In this document: positions 9,019 through 18,363 of the stretch, one piece after another
Position numbering within the stretch: the first letter of the stretch is position 1
Layout of the letters: each line of letters starts with the position of its first letter
NCBI GenBank assembly: GCA_903951425.1
Contig: CAJBBX010000013.1
Span: forward strand, 1-64,000
Length of the DNA: 64,000 nt
Source of the DNA: an uncultured Chthonomonas sp.
GTDB lineage: Bacteria; Armatimonadota; Chthonomonadetes; Chthonomonadales; CAJBBX01
Direction: 5' to 3'
Program-made: the position numbers and the translations under genes
Notes under the pieces: generated by a model
What the model saw: only the letters and a program-made list of their open reading frames with translations
What the model was told of the DNA's origin: nothing
Database searches by the model: none

Positions 9019-10155
9019 GTGAGGTACTGCTTCGTCTGCATGGAGTACCCGACGGTGGTGCCCGATTACGGCGGCATAGGCGTGGCTAATCAGGGGGTCG
9101 CCGAGTGGCTGGCAAAGCAGGGGCTAGACGTGCATGTGGTCTGCATAAGCCCAGGAGGTGCATGCGGCGTTCACAACGCCAACGGCGTAACTGTGCATGC
9201 TGCCGCTGGTTGCTCAGTTCGGCGCATCGGTGGCCTTGCCACCCGGTTTCACGTCTCCCGCGTGACCGCCCATGTGATGGGTCGGGCAGACGGTGTAGTG
9301 ATCTGTAGCGACTACGCAGGTCCACTGGTGTGGAAGGGATTTCGTCAGCCGCTTGTAACCGAACTGCATGGATGTGCGACACTGAACGCTGCCGCGACTG
9401 GTACGAGGCTTAGTCCGCTTCACCGCTGGTTGGAGCGTCGCACCGTCGCCATGGCGGACAGCATCCGGGCCGTGTCAAGATACACAGGCTCGGTGACACT
9501 TCGGCTGATGGGCTTGAACACGGCGTTCAGGGTGGTGCCGAACGCAGTGGACTTGGACGTGTTCCCGTACCGCATCGGGGGCGAGCCGAGTGGCGGCGTG
9601 GTCTTCGTGGGTAAGCTCAGTAGCCTAAAGGGCGTCCATGTTCTTGCAGAAGCGGTGGGCGATGTCTTTGCCAGTGTCCGGGGCGCGACGTTGACGTTCG
9701 TTGGACACGATACAAACGAGGGCGGATCGCCGGTCGCGCAGCGATTGCTGGCGTCAGTCGGTGCTAGTCACCGTGACCGAGTTCTGTTCACGGGTCGCTT
9801 GGCCAGAGACGGCGTCGCGGCTCGGTTGCGGGCGGCTGATGTCTTCGTACTACCGTCGGTTGTTGAGGCCCAACCGATTGCTGTCTTGGAGGCCATGGCA
9901 AGCGGGGCGGCTGTAGTGGCCTCTCGGCGCGGGGGCATCCCTGAAGTGGTTGCGGATGGGGTGACGGGTCTTCTGGCAGATCCCGAGTCGCCTCAGACCT
10001 TCTCGTCGGCTATCAGGTTGCTACTGGAGGACCACGACCTCCGCCGCGGGCTCGTTGTGTCCGCTCGCAGCCAAGTCGAGGCCGCCTACGCGCCTCATGT
10101 TGTTTACACTCAGTTGCGCATGCTGTATGACGGCGCGCGACAGTGCCGGAACTAA
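9019..10155 (+). CDS. Glycosyltransferase family 4
   Basis: 378 residues from a GTG start. The first domain carries the glycine-rich acceptor loop (PDYGGIGVANQGVAEWL, about 15-31), the linker has VVPNAVDLDVFPY near 173-185 and GGVVFVGKLSSLKGVH near 193-208, and the donor site has SVVEAQPIAVLEAMASG followed by GGIPEVVADGVTGLL. These are classic features of retaining nucleotide-sugar transferases of family GT4. It acts in the cytoplasm on the lipid-linked repeat unit. It is separated from the doubtful frame at 8634 by only 7 nt, so the two may once have been one unit or a tandem pair. Confidence 0.9.
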   Translation: MRYCFVCMEYPTVVPDYGGIGVANQGVAEWLAKQGLDVHVVCISPGGACGVHNANGVTVHAAAGCSVRRIGGLATRFHVSRVTAHVMGRADGVVICSDYAGPLVWKGFRQPLVTELHGCATLNAAATGTRLSPLHRWLERRTVAMADSIRAVSRYTGSVTLRLMGLNTAFRVVPNAVDLDVFPYRIGGEPSGGVVFVGKLSSLKGVHVLAEAVGDVFASVRGATLTFVGHDTNEGGSPVAQRLLASVGASHRDRVLFTGRLARDGVAARLRAADVFVLPSVVEAQPIAVLEAMASGAAVVASRRGGIPEVVADGVTGLLADPESPQTFSSAIRLLLEDHDLRRGLVVSARSQVEAAYAPHVVYTQLRMLYDGARQCRN

Positions 10156-10587
10156 CAGCGACGGAGGTCATGAACGTGTCAGTGGCCGGATCCCTTAGCG
10201 CTTACGACCGCGCGGCAGGATGACCTGCCGGCTCATGTCTCCCGACACTCCGAGCCCCGGATGGATACGACGCATTCAGCCGCGGCGTCGCTTCCTGGCG
10301 TGTGACCTGCCTACGTCGTCGCGTGTGGCGCAACCGTGCTTGTGGTTGTCGATCACGATCATTGTTCGATTATCGGAGATACTGATGTGTATCACTGCCG
10401 GCTTCGACCGTGCACGGGGGGGCCGGCACGAAACCAATGTAGGAGGTACTGCTCAGGTGCGATGCGGGATTAAGCGTCGGCTTCGATACCTCTTGGCGTC
10501 AGCCACAATCGCCTATAGGGTAGTTCACGCCCGCGACCGCTCGTTGTGTCGACGCATGTACCGTTCGCCTGTACCCCGAGTGTGCGC
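10156..10587. other. 432-base gap with stub-like frames
   Basis: Just after the GT4 stop, an ATG at 10170 with a ggagg ribosome site opens a frame that stops after 17 codons (MNVSVAGSLSAYDRAAG). Further on, one frame reads TVLVVVDHDHCSII, and the segment before 10546 reads KRRLRYLLASATIAY; both look protein-like but are isolated in different frames. No hairpin terminator or consensus promoter is visible. The simplest reading is one or more deleted genes whose ends remain. Confidence 0.4.
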
Positions 10588-11637
10588 ATGACTGATGGAG
10601 CGTTGCTTTCATTGCCGGGTTGGCGTGGCAGGGCCTCCCTGCCGGGTGGTATTGCTGGCGCGTCTGTCGTGATACCAACGTTTGAGCGACCCGACCACAT
10701 TCGCACGCTCCTTGGGCACCTCGCCTCCCTTGAGGACTGTCCGCGTGACGTGGTCATCGTTGATGGATCACGCAATGAATGTACTCAAGCTCTGGTATCA
10801 GAGTTCGCTGTTAAACATGAGCTGTCGTTTGATCTTACATATGTGCACAGCCCTGCGGGGCTTACACTGCAGCGCAATGTTGGCATCGATATAAGCCATG
10901 GATCTATTGTATTCTACCTGGACGACGACTGCATGCCTGAGCCTGAGTACTTTAGGGCTATCTGCGATGTGTTTGCGGGCGATGACCGGCGACAGGTAGG
11001 CGCGGTCTGCGGCACGCTCGTAGGTGACCTCGGCATTGGGCTCAGTCTTCGGTCGCGTCTGCGGTTTGTGCTGCGTCTTGTGCCACGCCTCGTACCGGGC
11101 ACTTACTACAGGACTTGCACTTCGGTGCCACGTTGTCTGCAGGTCTCGTTTGGTGGTACCCGGCCCACCCAGCTCCTTCCAGGGTGCGCAATGGCGTTCA
11201 GGCGACAGGTTCTCGACGAAAATCGATTCTCAATGTTTTTCAAAGGATACTCTCAGGCAGAAGATATTGAGATGTCGTTACGCTTGCGCCATGCATGGGT
11301 ACTTCTGTGGTGTGGCGATGCCAAGGCCGACCATCGCCACGTCCCAAGCAGTCGGCCCGACCGCCGCGCACAGGGCAGGATGTCGGTAGTGAACAGAGTA
11401 TTCGTATTGTTAAGATACGATAGTAAACCAATGGTGTCGACTGTAATCATGTTGGTCCTGGACGTTCTGTTTATGGTGATGTATGATGTATTCCATGCGA
11501 TGCTGCGTGGTGGCAGGTTGGGGTCATTGCGGCATGCGGTAGGCCTGATTGAGGGGGCTGTTCAGTGCTGCGCAAAGCCGCCGAGGTTTGCCGAGCCCGC
11601 ACCGCGCCGGGAGTATCGGCTAGCCTGTGATACATAA
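10588..11637 (+). CDS. Glycosyltransferase family 2
   Basis: About 349 residues from ATG 10588 (the frame is open to an ATG at 10546). SVVIPTFERPDHIRTLLGHL near 25-45 and VVIVDGSR near 58-65 form the nucleotide pocket, YLDDDCMPEPEYF gives the D-x-D metal site, LLPGCAMAFRRQVLDE and the AEDIEMSLRLR segment supply the acidic acceptor-side motif (ED). A hydrophobic pair near residues 285-310 may anchor it to the membrane. It is an inverting GT-A transferase for the same glycan. Long runs within the gene (about 10780-10920, 11215-11290 and 11390-11500) are distinctly AT-rich against the surrounding DNA. Confidence 0.88.
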   Translation: MTDGALLSLPGWRGRASLPGGIAGASVVIPTFERPDHIRTLLGHLASLEDCPRDVVIVDGSRNECTQALVSEFAVKHELSFDLTYVHSPAGLTLQRNVGIDISHGSIVFYLDDDCMPEPEYFRAICDVFAGDDRRQVGAVCGTLVGDLGIGLSLRSRLRFVLRLVPRLVPGTYYRTCTSVPRCLQVSFGGTRPTQLLPGCAMAFRRQVLDENRFSMFFKGYSQAEDIEMSLRLRHAWVLLWCGDAKADHRHVPSSRPDRRAQGRMSVVNRVFVLLRYDSKPMVSTVIMLVLDVLFMVMYDVFHAMLRGGRLGSLRHAVGLIEGAVQCCAKPPRFAEPAPRREYRLACDT

Positions 11638-11952
11638 GGCGCCCGCATCGCCCCAGTTCGTGCGGGGCCGCATGGATGCCTGCCGCTGGGGTTGGTGATA
11701 GGCGCGGGTCCATGCTCGTCTGGTTCGGCATATGCGCTGCTCGATCGAATGCGCATGCGTGGTGCGCTCCTCGCCTGTGCCGGCGCACGATCGCCCTTCA
11801 GGATGCGTGCACGCTGCACGAGACTGACGAGGAAGGGATGCCTGACGACACGCGGCCCCTGCGTAGTGGACGGTCACGATTGGCGTCACTCGGGGGCGCG
11901 CGTGCTGGCAGCTAGGTACGTGTAATCAGAGGCAAGCGAGGCAAACTGTAAG
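11638..11952. other. 315-base gap with an FAD-protein-like stub
   Basis: A frame of 77 codons from GTG 11692 to 11925 starts VIGAGPCSSGSAYALLDR, which looks like the dinucleotide-binding start of amine-oxidase/UDP-galactopyranose-mutase-type flavoproteins (family pattern VIGAGPAGLSAAYALLDRG), but nothing after residue 19 fits that family. There is no terminator and no clear promoter before the next gene's GTG. I interpret it as the remnant of a deleted oxidoreductase gene; the alternative is chance in GC-rich DNA. Confidence 0.35.
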
Positions 11953-13425
11953 GTGGTTCCTGTGGGTCAGCGGTTGGACTTTTTGTGGCGAGGGCGCACG
12001 TTAGCCGCCGGGCTACGGCCCTTGCGAGTGCGCGCAACCTATAGGTATCGCTCGTCTGCGGCCGCTACCGACGGTGGTTTGGAGTTCCGCGCTTGCGACC
12101 GAGTTCTGTGGACCCAGGCGGCGATCTGCGGTGTGCCATCGTGTCTCTTGATCGGGGTGGGAATGCTGCACCCGGCTGGTCTCTGGTTCTGGTGTGCGTT
12201 TGCGGCTTGCGCGGCATGGTCGGCGGTAGCGCAGCGGCCTTGGCAGCCGCTCGTGCTGGCCCTCGTCGTTACTCCGCTTATGTGCCTACTTCGGGAGTTT
12301 GCCTTCTTCTCGTCGGTACCGGTTGCCATGGTGGTGCTGCTATCGGCCTTTTGCTGGCGGTCGCGCACCGACCCAGTGTCTCTGATCTGCCGGAGCCCGT
12401 TGGCGGGAGCATACATCACCGCGAGCCTTCTGTATTGGCTCGTTAGCGCGATCCTGAGTTCCGACTACTCAAGCAACCTACGGTTTGTGGAGGCAGGCAT
12501 CTCGGGAATACTGGTGTCGACGGTTGCAGTGCGCTCCCGGCCCATGCTGGCTCAGGCACTGCGTGGCATGCTCCTGGTTTCGGTGTCGGTGTGCTGCGGC
12601 ATGGCTCCGCACCTTCGCGGTACCATGGCAGACCGGATCGGCGACATCGTGATCAACGGCACTCATATCGGGAACCCCGTGCAGCTGGGCGTACCGCTCT
12701 CCCTGGGTGCCCTGTTGCTGATGGCCGACCAGGAGACATCACGTCGGTTATTCGGGCGCATCGCCCATGGGGCAACCCTGGCGGCTACGTTTTTATGCCT
12801 CCTGCTCACGGCGTCGCGGGCGACCTGGGTGGTGTGTGCATCTGGTATGTTCCTTCTAGCCGTGGTTGACAGGAGCCGCCGAACTGCGTGTCTGGCCGGG
12901 CTGCTTACTGTGGCCTTGTGCGGTGTCTTTCTGGCCATCGGGGTTCAGAACAAGGGCTTCTTGGGGGCCGTCGCTCGCACCACTCTTCGCGACGGTAACT
13001 ACAGGCATGTTACCAGTGGTAGGACCGACCAGTGGCTTCTTGCCAGCGCGCTTCTGGGTCACTCGGATACAGCGTTGCTGCTGGGTGCCGGACCGGGAAA
13101 TGCGCGGAAGACGTACTCGCGGGTGTCAACTTCGGCTGTTGGTCCGGTCTACGCCCGTGGCGAAGAGGTGATGTGGCACTCTTTGTACCTCACGATCGCT
13201 GTGGAGCTTGGTCTGCCGGGCCTACTCGCCGTTATGGTCTGGCTGCTGCTGCTCATCCGCCACGCGTTGGCAATGACGATGCGTATCCAGTACGTGCTCC
13301 CGTTCCTAGCTGCGACGTCGTATGCTCTGCTTGCCTTTTCCGTGACCAATGCAAATGCTTTAGCGGGTGTGTTGCTTGGAATAGCATGGTCGTCCAACTG
13401 CACGAAGTCACTAACACATGAATAG
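11953..13425 (+). CDS. O-antigen polymerase/ligase-like membrane protein (Wzy/WaaL family)
   Basis: 490 residues with about ten to twelve hydrophobic helices, a GTG start, and the MWHSLYLTIAVELGLPGLLAVM segment (about 405-426) that marks the O-antigen ligase/polymerase family: a histidine in a periplasmic loop, followed by G-L-P-G entering a helix. A large loop at about 330-405 with GRTDQWLLA and LLGAGPGN is also typical. The protein would join exported repeat units or attach the chain to an acceptor at the periplasmic face of the inner membrane. It complements the flippase at 2496. Ligase versus polymerase cannot be separated by sequence. Confidence 0.85.
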   Translation: MVPVGQRLDFLWRGRTLAAGLRPLRVRATYRYRSSAAATDGGLEFRACDRVLWTQAAICGVPSCLLIGVGMLHPAGLWFWCAFAACAAWSAVAQRPWQPLVLALVVTPLMCLLREFAFFSSVPVAMVVLLSAFCWRSRTDPVSLICRSPLAGAYITASLLYWLVSAILSSDYSSNLRFVEAGISGILVSTVAVRSRPMLAQALRGMLLVSVSVCCGMAPHLRGTMADRIGDIVINGTHIGNPVQLGVPLSLGALLLMADQETSRRLFGRIAHGATLAATFLCLLLTASRATWVVCASGMFLLAVVDRSRRTACLAGLLTVALCGVFLAIGVQNKGFLGAVARTTLRDGNYRHVTSGRTDQWLLASALLGHSDTALLLGAGPGNARKTYSRVSTSAVGPVYARGEEVMWHSLYLTIAVELGLPGLLAVMVWLLLLIRHALAMTMRIQYVLPFLAATSYALLAFSVTNANALAGVLLGIAWSSNCTKSLTHE

Positions 13426-13527
13426 TGGGCGGTGCGTACGGGAGTGTCGTCATGTGGTGGGTCGCGGACACCATTGCTGGGCACTGGTCACCAGGGCGTC
13501 GGCCCATCGTGGAACGGAGGCGATGCC

Positions 13528-14691
13528 GTGAGACTGGCGGTGTACTCCCATAAGGCGTGTTGGCGTTGTGCAACCTCGCCGACAGGGTTTGCCACTGACG
13601 GCGGCTTCCCGATGCAGATGGCGGCCCTCTCGGAGCTGTTCGACGAAACGGTCCTTGTGGTTCCGTGCTCTGATGAGCACGGTAAGCCTGGCGAACGCCA
13701 CCTGCAGGGGAGGAATCTGGCGGTCTGCCCTGTTGGCTATCCGCGCGGTGTCGGTTTCGCACGCAAGTGCGATATGGTGGGCTGGACCGCCCGGAACTCG
13801 AAGGCGCTTTTCGGTACCCTTCGGTGGGCTGACGCCGTCCATGCACCCATACCAGGTGACGTGGGCACCATCGGGATGTTGCTGGCATGGGCCGCGAGGA
13901 AGCCGCTCTTCGTGCGTCACTGTGGCAACTGGATGGCTCAACGCACGCTAGCGGAACGCCTCTGGCGCTGGTTCATGGAGCGGCAGGCTGGTGGTCGGAA
14001 TGTGATGATGGCCACTGGTGGCGCCGAGACGTCACCGACGGTTCGAAACTCGCATGTGCAGTGGGTCTTCGCGACATCCCTCCGCGAGGAGGAGATGGCG
14101 ACCCTGGCCCCTCAACGGCGGGCACCCCGGCCGCCGGTGCTGCGGCTTGTCACGGTGGGACGACAGGAGTCCGGTAAGGGCACTGATATCGCGGTTAAGG
14201 CGCTCGCGCTCTTGCGTCGTCAGTGGCCGAGCGTCACGCTGCAGGTACTGGGCTCCGGTAGCCAACTTGGTGTGTTGCGTGAGCTCGCGGAAGCGGCAGG
14301 CGTTGGGCCGGCAGTACTTCTGAGGGGCTCGGTTTCCCACGAGGCGGTGATGCAGGGGTTGCGCGAGTCCGACGTTTTCACGTTCCCGACCGCCTCAGAG
14401 GGTTTCCCCAAGGCCGTACTCGAGGCGATGGCCGCGGGCCTGCCCGTTGTGACCTCGCGTGTCTCGGTGCTTCCGCATCTGGTGAGCCGAGGTGGCGGCA
14501 TCGCCCTCTCCGACTGCACACCGGAGGCAGTGGCCCAGGCACTGCTTGACATAGCAGGAGACGAGGAGCGGTACCTGGCGGCATCAACGGCCGCTAGAGA
14601 CACGGCGGCCGTGTACACGCTGGAGGCGTGGCAGGCGTACTTGCGCAAGGCGATGGAAGAGGCATGGCAGAGGCCCCTGCGGCAGGCGTAG
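13528..14691 (+). CDS. Glycosyltransferase family 4
   Basis: 387 residues from the GTG at 13528, chosen because acggagg lies about 8 nt upstream and the product then starts MRLAVYSHKACWRC; the frame is open back to 13432. FATDGGFPMQMAALSELF (about 20-37) is the acceptor loop region, LRLVTVGRQESGKGTDIAVKAL starts the donor domain, and PTASEGFPKAVLEAMAAG followed by LPVVTSR is the E-x7-E region of GT4. A cytoplasmic retaining transferase of the repeat-unit pathway. The stop lies inside the next coding sequence (28-nt overlap). Confidence 0.88.
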   Translation: MRLAVYSHKACWRCATSPTGFATDGGFPMQMAALSELFDETVLVVPCSDEHGKPGERHLQGRNLAVCPVGYPRGVGFARKCDMVGWTARNSKALFGTLRWADAVHAPIPGDVGTIGMLLAWAARKPLFVRHCGNWMAQRTLAERLWRWFMERQAGGRNVMMATGGAETSPTVRNSHVQWVFATSLREEEMATLAPQRRAPRPPVLRLVTVGRQESGKGTDIAVKALALLRRQWPSVTLQVLGSGSQLGVLRELAEAAGVGPAVLLRGSVSHEAVMQGLRESDVFTFPTASEGFPKAVLEAMAAGLPVVTSRVSVLPHLVSRGGGIALSDCTPEAVAQALLDIAGDEERYLAASTAARDTAAVYTLEAWQAYLRKAMEEAWQRPLRQA

Positions 14692-15788
14692 AGCTCGCCG
14701 GGCTGCGGGTCTCGCTCATCGCCGGTACACTCGGCGTTGGGGGTGCCGAGCGCCAGTTCTACTACATTGCCCGGGCATTGGTCCGGGCAGGCTCTGCCGT
14801 CTCCGTCACCTGCCTGACGAGCGGTGAGTACTGGGAGGAGAAGGTCCGCGATCTGGGCGCGGATGTTCTGAGCATACCGCGCGACGGCTCGAGCCTTCGG
14901 CGCCTCACCCGCACGGTGGCCACAGCGCGTGCGCATCGGCCTGACGTCGTGCAGAGCATACACTTCTTCACAAACCTCCATGCGACCCTTGCCGGCATCG
15001 CGAGCCGGGCGCCGTCGGTCGGCGGGATACGCGGCGATCTGGGTGTTGCCATGGCACAGATGGCCCGCCCAATCGGTGTGATGTGCCTGCGGTGGCCCAG
15101 CGTCATCGCAGCCAACTCTATCGTAGCCAGTCAGCAAGCCATGGCCTGTGGAGTACCGGCATGTCGCGTTACCGTGCTAGCCAACGTCGTTGAGTGTGCC
15201 GATCCGTTGGAGCCTCCTCGCCAGGCGGTGGCGCGCTGTCGTGTTGCCTTTGTTGGCCGCTTGGTCCATGCAAAGCGCCATGACGTGTTTCTCGACGCCT
15301 GCGGTCGGTTGGCAAGGAGTGGCCTTGCGCTGTCGGTGACGGTTGCGGGCGACGGACCCCTCCGTGGAGCGCTGGAGCGTCAAGCAGCAACGCTACCCTC
15401 AGGCATGGTGAGGTTCCTGGGTGAGACGCACGACGTCAACGTCCTGCTTGCGGAATCGGACGTGTTGGTGCTCTCTTCGGACCACGAAGGTACACCCAAC
15501 GTGCTGCTAGAGGCCGCTTGCGCCGGACTGCCTGTCGTGGCCACTGCGGTCGGTGGTGTGCCTGATATCGTGGGTGATGGTACGACAGGTATCCTGGTGC
15601 CGCCTGACGATCCGGCTGCACTTGCGTCGGCGCTGGCGCGACTGGCAGGCGATCCCAAGCTGAGACGCAGGATGGGCGATGCGGCGCGGCTCCGCGTTCT
15701 GGCCGATCACGGCGCCAATCGCCTGCCGGGCGATCTGGCGGCGCTCTATGCTCGCGCCGGGGTGCAGTGCGCGCGGGTTGCCCGTTGA
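14664..15788 (+). CDS. Glycosyltransferase family 4
   Basis: 374 residues from ATG 14664 (ggaagagg upstream), overlapping the previous gene. The signature acceptor loop GTLGVGGAERQFYYIARAL is near residues 21-39, VAFVGRLVHAKRHDVFLDA begins the donor domain, and SSDHEGTPNVLLEAACAG with LPVVATAVGGVPDIVGDG is the nucleotide-sugar site. The GGAERQ loop is typical of GT4 enzymes of the WsaF/PelF-like or capsule type. Translational overlap on both sides suggests a fixed order of sugar additions with the neighbours at 13528 and 15808. Confidence 0.9.
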   Translation: MAEAPAAGVELAGLRVSLIAGTLGVGGAERQFYYIARALVRAGSAVSVTCLTSGEYWEEKVRDLGADVLSIPRDGSSLRRLTRTVATARAHRPDVVQSIHFFTNLHATLAGIASRAPSVGGIRGDLGVAMAQMARPIGVMCLRWPSVIAANSIVASQQAMACGVPACRVTVLANVVECADPLEPPRQAVARCRVAFVGRLVHAKRHDVFLDACGRLARSGLALSVTVAGDGPLRGALERQAATLPSGMVRFLGETHDVNVLLAESDVLVLSSDHEGTPNVLLEAACAGLPVVATAVGGVPDIVGDGTTGILVPPDDPAALASALARLAGDPKLRRRMGDAARLRVLADHGANRLPGDLAALYARAGVQCARVAR

Positions 15789-15807
15789 TGATGGATGCGG
15801 ACCCGTA

Positions 15808-16839
15808 GTGGATCGCGCAGTCCTCCTCATCGGCAACTTCCTGACGCAGCATGGCGCCGCCAGGCAGGTCTGCGAGGACCTGGCGCCCCGGCTCGAGGCA
15901 GACGGATGGCGGGTTATCACCGTCTCCAGCCGAAGCGGCAGGTTGTCGCGCCTTGCGGACATGGTCCTCACTATCACCGCCCGGCGCCGTGACTATGGGG
16001 TAGCGCTGGTCGATGTCTTCAGCGGACCCTCCTTCGTCTGGGCGGAGGCGGCTTGTCTTGCGTTGGCGGCCATGCGCAAACCCATTGTGCTGACGATGCA
16101 TGGAGGCAACCTGCCTACGTTCGCTCGTCGCCATCCGCACCGCGTGCAGCGCCTGCTGGGCATGGCTCGTGCGGTCACCGCACCGTCCGCGTTTCTTGCT
16201 GATGCTCTCGCGCCGTACCGAACCGGGATCCAGGTACTGCCCAACGGGATCGATCTGGCCAGTTACCCGTTCCGTGTGCGTCGTGACCCGCAACCCCGCA
16301 TGGTCTGGGTTCGCTCGATGCACGCGATGTACGATCCGGCGGTAGCCATCCGGGTGCTCAGCCTCGTGAGCCGGCGCCACCCACAGGCTTCCCTGGACAT
16401 GGTGGGTCCGGACAAGGGCGACGGTAGCCTGGCAGGCTGTCGACGGTTGGCCGAAGACCTAGGGGTATTGGACCTCGTGCGGTTTGTTGGCGGCGTGGCC
16501 AAGGATCAGGTGCCTAATTGGCTGAGCCGGAGCGACTTCTTCCTCAACACCACCACCGTTGACAACGCGCCGGTCAGTGTGGTGGAGGCGATGGCGTGTG
16601 GACTGATCGTGGTTAGCACCAACGCGGGAGGGCTTCCGAACCTGATCGACCATGGCCGGACCGGGTACCTGTTACCGGTCGGCGACGCCCAGGGCATGGC
16701 TGATATCATCATCAAGGCGTGCGGCGGCGAGACCGGCGCCCGCGCCGTATCGGAGGCTGGCCACATGGATGCCAGCAGCAGGGACTGGCCATGCGTCGTC
16801 GCTCAGTGGCGCGGCTTGTTGCAGGAGGTCGGTGCGTAG
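15808..16839 (+). CDS. Glycosyltransferase family 4
   Basis: About 343 residues from GTG 15808, which gives a normal N-terminus (VDRAVLLIGNFLTQHGAARQ) with the GT4 acceptor loop; a longer frame back to 15679 overlaps the previous gene and looks like read-through. VLPNGIDLASYPFRV is the linker, and TTTVDNAPVSVVEAMACG, then GGLPNLIDHGRTGYLLP, is the donor site. Note DNAP in place of the usual EGxP: the first acidic residue of the E-x7-E pair is Asp. Cytoplasmic transferase in the same polysaccharide pathway. Confidence 0.85.
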   Translation: MDRAVLLIGNFLTQHGAARQVCEDLAPRLEADGWRVITVSSRSGRLSRLADMVLTITARRRDYGVALVDVFSGPSFVWAEAACLALAAMRKPIVLTMHGGNLPTFARRHPHRVQRLLGMARAVTAPSAFLADALAPYRTGIQVLPNGIDLASYPFRVRRDPQPRMVWVRSMHAMYDPAVAIRVLSLVSRRHPQASLDMVGPDKGDGSLAGCRRLAEDLGVLDLVRFVGGVAKDQVPNWLSRSDFFLNTTTVDNAPVSVVEAMACGLIVVSTNAGGLPNLIDHGRTGYLLPVGDAQGMADIIIKACGGETGARAVSEAGHMDASSRDWPCVVAQWRGLLQEVGA

Positions 16840-16944
16840 GATGATCCCGATCACTTGCTCTGTGATCCAAACGGCCTGCCGTTCTTCCGCGTCCCGGCAC
16901 GAGTTCACATCCATGGCAATCGGTTGCGGGCGGGTGACCTGACC

Positions 16945-18363
16945 ATGGCGCATCCGCTTGAGCGCTTCTATCCGTACATGCCGATCTGGCTTCAGAACGC
17001 CGCCATCAGCGCGTTCGGGTTCGGGTGGCGGCGCGAGCGGCTCGGTGGAGCATTTCGGCAGGATGTCGTTGCTTTCCATGAACGCGACGGATGGTGCGAT
17101 GACAGGTTTACTGAACACTTAAATGTCTCATTGCAGCGTGTGCTTGTATATTCAATTCAACATGTCGCCCACTACAGGGAGGCTTGGGCAACCCATGGCC
17201 TAACCTGCACTGATCTCAAAGCCCTGGACTGCGCCGGCTTGATGCGTCTCCCTGTCACGCCCAAAGCGGCCGTCCGAGTGGCGCCAGAGCGGTTCCTCGC
17301 TGATGGCTTGGCATCTGACCGGACCGTACGCCGCTATCCTACCAGTGGAAGCTCCGGAACCCCAATCGTCTCGATGTGCCGTCCGGATGACCACCGCCGC
17401 TTCATGGCTGCGAGAGAGGTTAGATCATTTGGTTGGGCCGGTACAACCATGTTGCGGTCACGCTCGATGATCGGTGGCCGTCTCGTGGTCCCCAAAGGCG
17501 CCCACGGGCCGCCGTATTACCGCTTCAATGCCGCAGAGAAGCAGGTGTACTTGTCGGCATACCACATAGGACCGTCAACGGTGCGGCATTATGTTGATGC
17601 GCTGAACCGCTTCAAGCCGGAGGTTCTGACGGGATATGCGTACTCGCATGTAACCCTTGCCCGCCTGATGCTTGATAGAGGGCTATCGTTGAACTACCAG
17701 CCGGCGGCCCTGGTTCTGGGAAGTGAGAAGCTGACGACAGAGACGAAACTGCAGCTTCAGGCGGCCATCGGTGCGAGAGCCTTCGAGGAGTACGGATCCG
17801 TGGAAAACTGCCTCCTCGCGACCGAATGCGAGGCCGGAAGTCTCCATGTGAGCTCTGATTTCGGCATCGTGGAACTGCTAGACGATGTCGGCGCACCGGT
17901 GGCACCAGGTCAGCCCGGTCGCGTTGTAGCGACATGCCTCTTGAACTACACGCAGCCGCTGATCAGGTACGAGTTGGGTGACATCGCTTCGTGGTCGCTC
18001 GATCCCTGCCGGTGCGGACGCAGTCAGCATCCGGTGCTTCGCGAGGTAGTGGGCCGCGTCGATGACGTGCTGACCGGCCCGGACGGACGTCAGGTTGTCA
18101 TGTTCCACGGCGTATTCCTCGGACTGCCGAGCGTCCACGAAGGGCAACTGGTGCAGGAGACCACCAGTCGGATTGCTGCTCGCGTAGTGGCTCCCGGTGG
18201 CCTTTCGGCTGGCGAGTCTAGCCAGATTGTGGCCCGCATCCGTCAGCGCCTTGGCGACGTGACGGTCCGCGTGGACACAGTGCCACATATCGAGCGCACC
18301 GAACGCGGCAAGTTCCGCGCTGTCGTGAGCCTTCTGCCCAAGCCCGGAGCCGCTGGGGAGTGA
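16945..18363 (+). CDS. Phenylacetate-CoA ligase/CapK-like adenylate-forming protein
   Basis: 472 residues from ATG 16945 (open upstream to 16855). The phosphate-binding loop TSGSSGTPIVSM is near 132-143, VLGSEKLTTETK near 255-266, EEYGSVENCLLATECEAG near 280-297, RYELGDIA near 341-348, and a C-terminal RTERGKFRAVVS hinge. This is the PaaK/CapK branch of the adenylate-forming superfamily, common in capsule clusters, where the substrate is unknown; it may activate an acyl or amino-acid group that decorates the glycan. A short AT-rich patch (about 17095-17165) interrupts the gene. Its stop overlaps the NusG-like start. Confidence 0.85.
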   Translation: MAHPLERFYPYMPIWLQNAAISAFGFGWRRERLGGAFRQDVVAFHERDGWCDDRFTEHLNVSLQRVLVYSIQHVAHYREAWATHGLTCTDLKALDCAGLMRLPVTPKAAVRVAPERFLADGLASDRTVRRYPTSGSSGTPIVSMCRPDDHRRFMAAREVRSFGWAGTTMLRSRSMIGGRLVVPKGAHGPPYYRFNAAEKQVYLSAYHIGPSTVRHYVDALNRFKPEVLTGYAYSHVTLARLMLDRGLSLNYQPAALVLGSEKLTTETKLQLQAAIGARAFEEYGSVENCLLATECEAGSLHVSSDFGIVELLDDVGAPVAPGQPGRVVATCLLNYTQPLIRYELGDIASWSLDPCRCGRSQHPVLREVVGRVDDVLTGPDGRQVVMFHGVFLGLPSVHEGQLVQETTSRIAARVVAPGGLSAGESSQIVARIRQRLGDVTVRVDTVPHIERTERGKFRAVVSLLPKPGAAGE

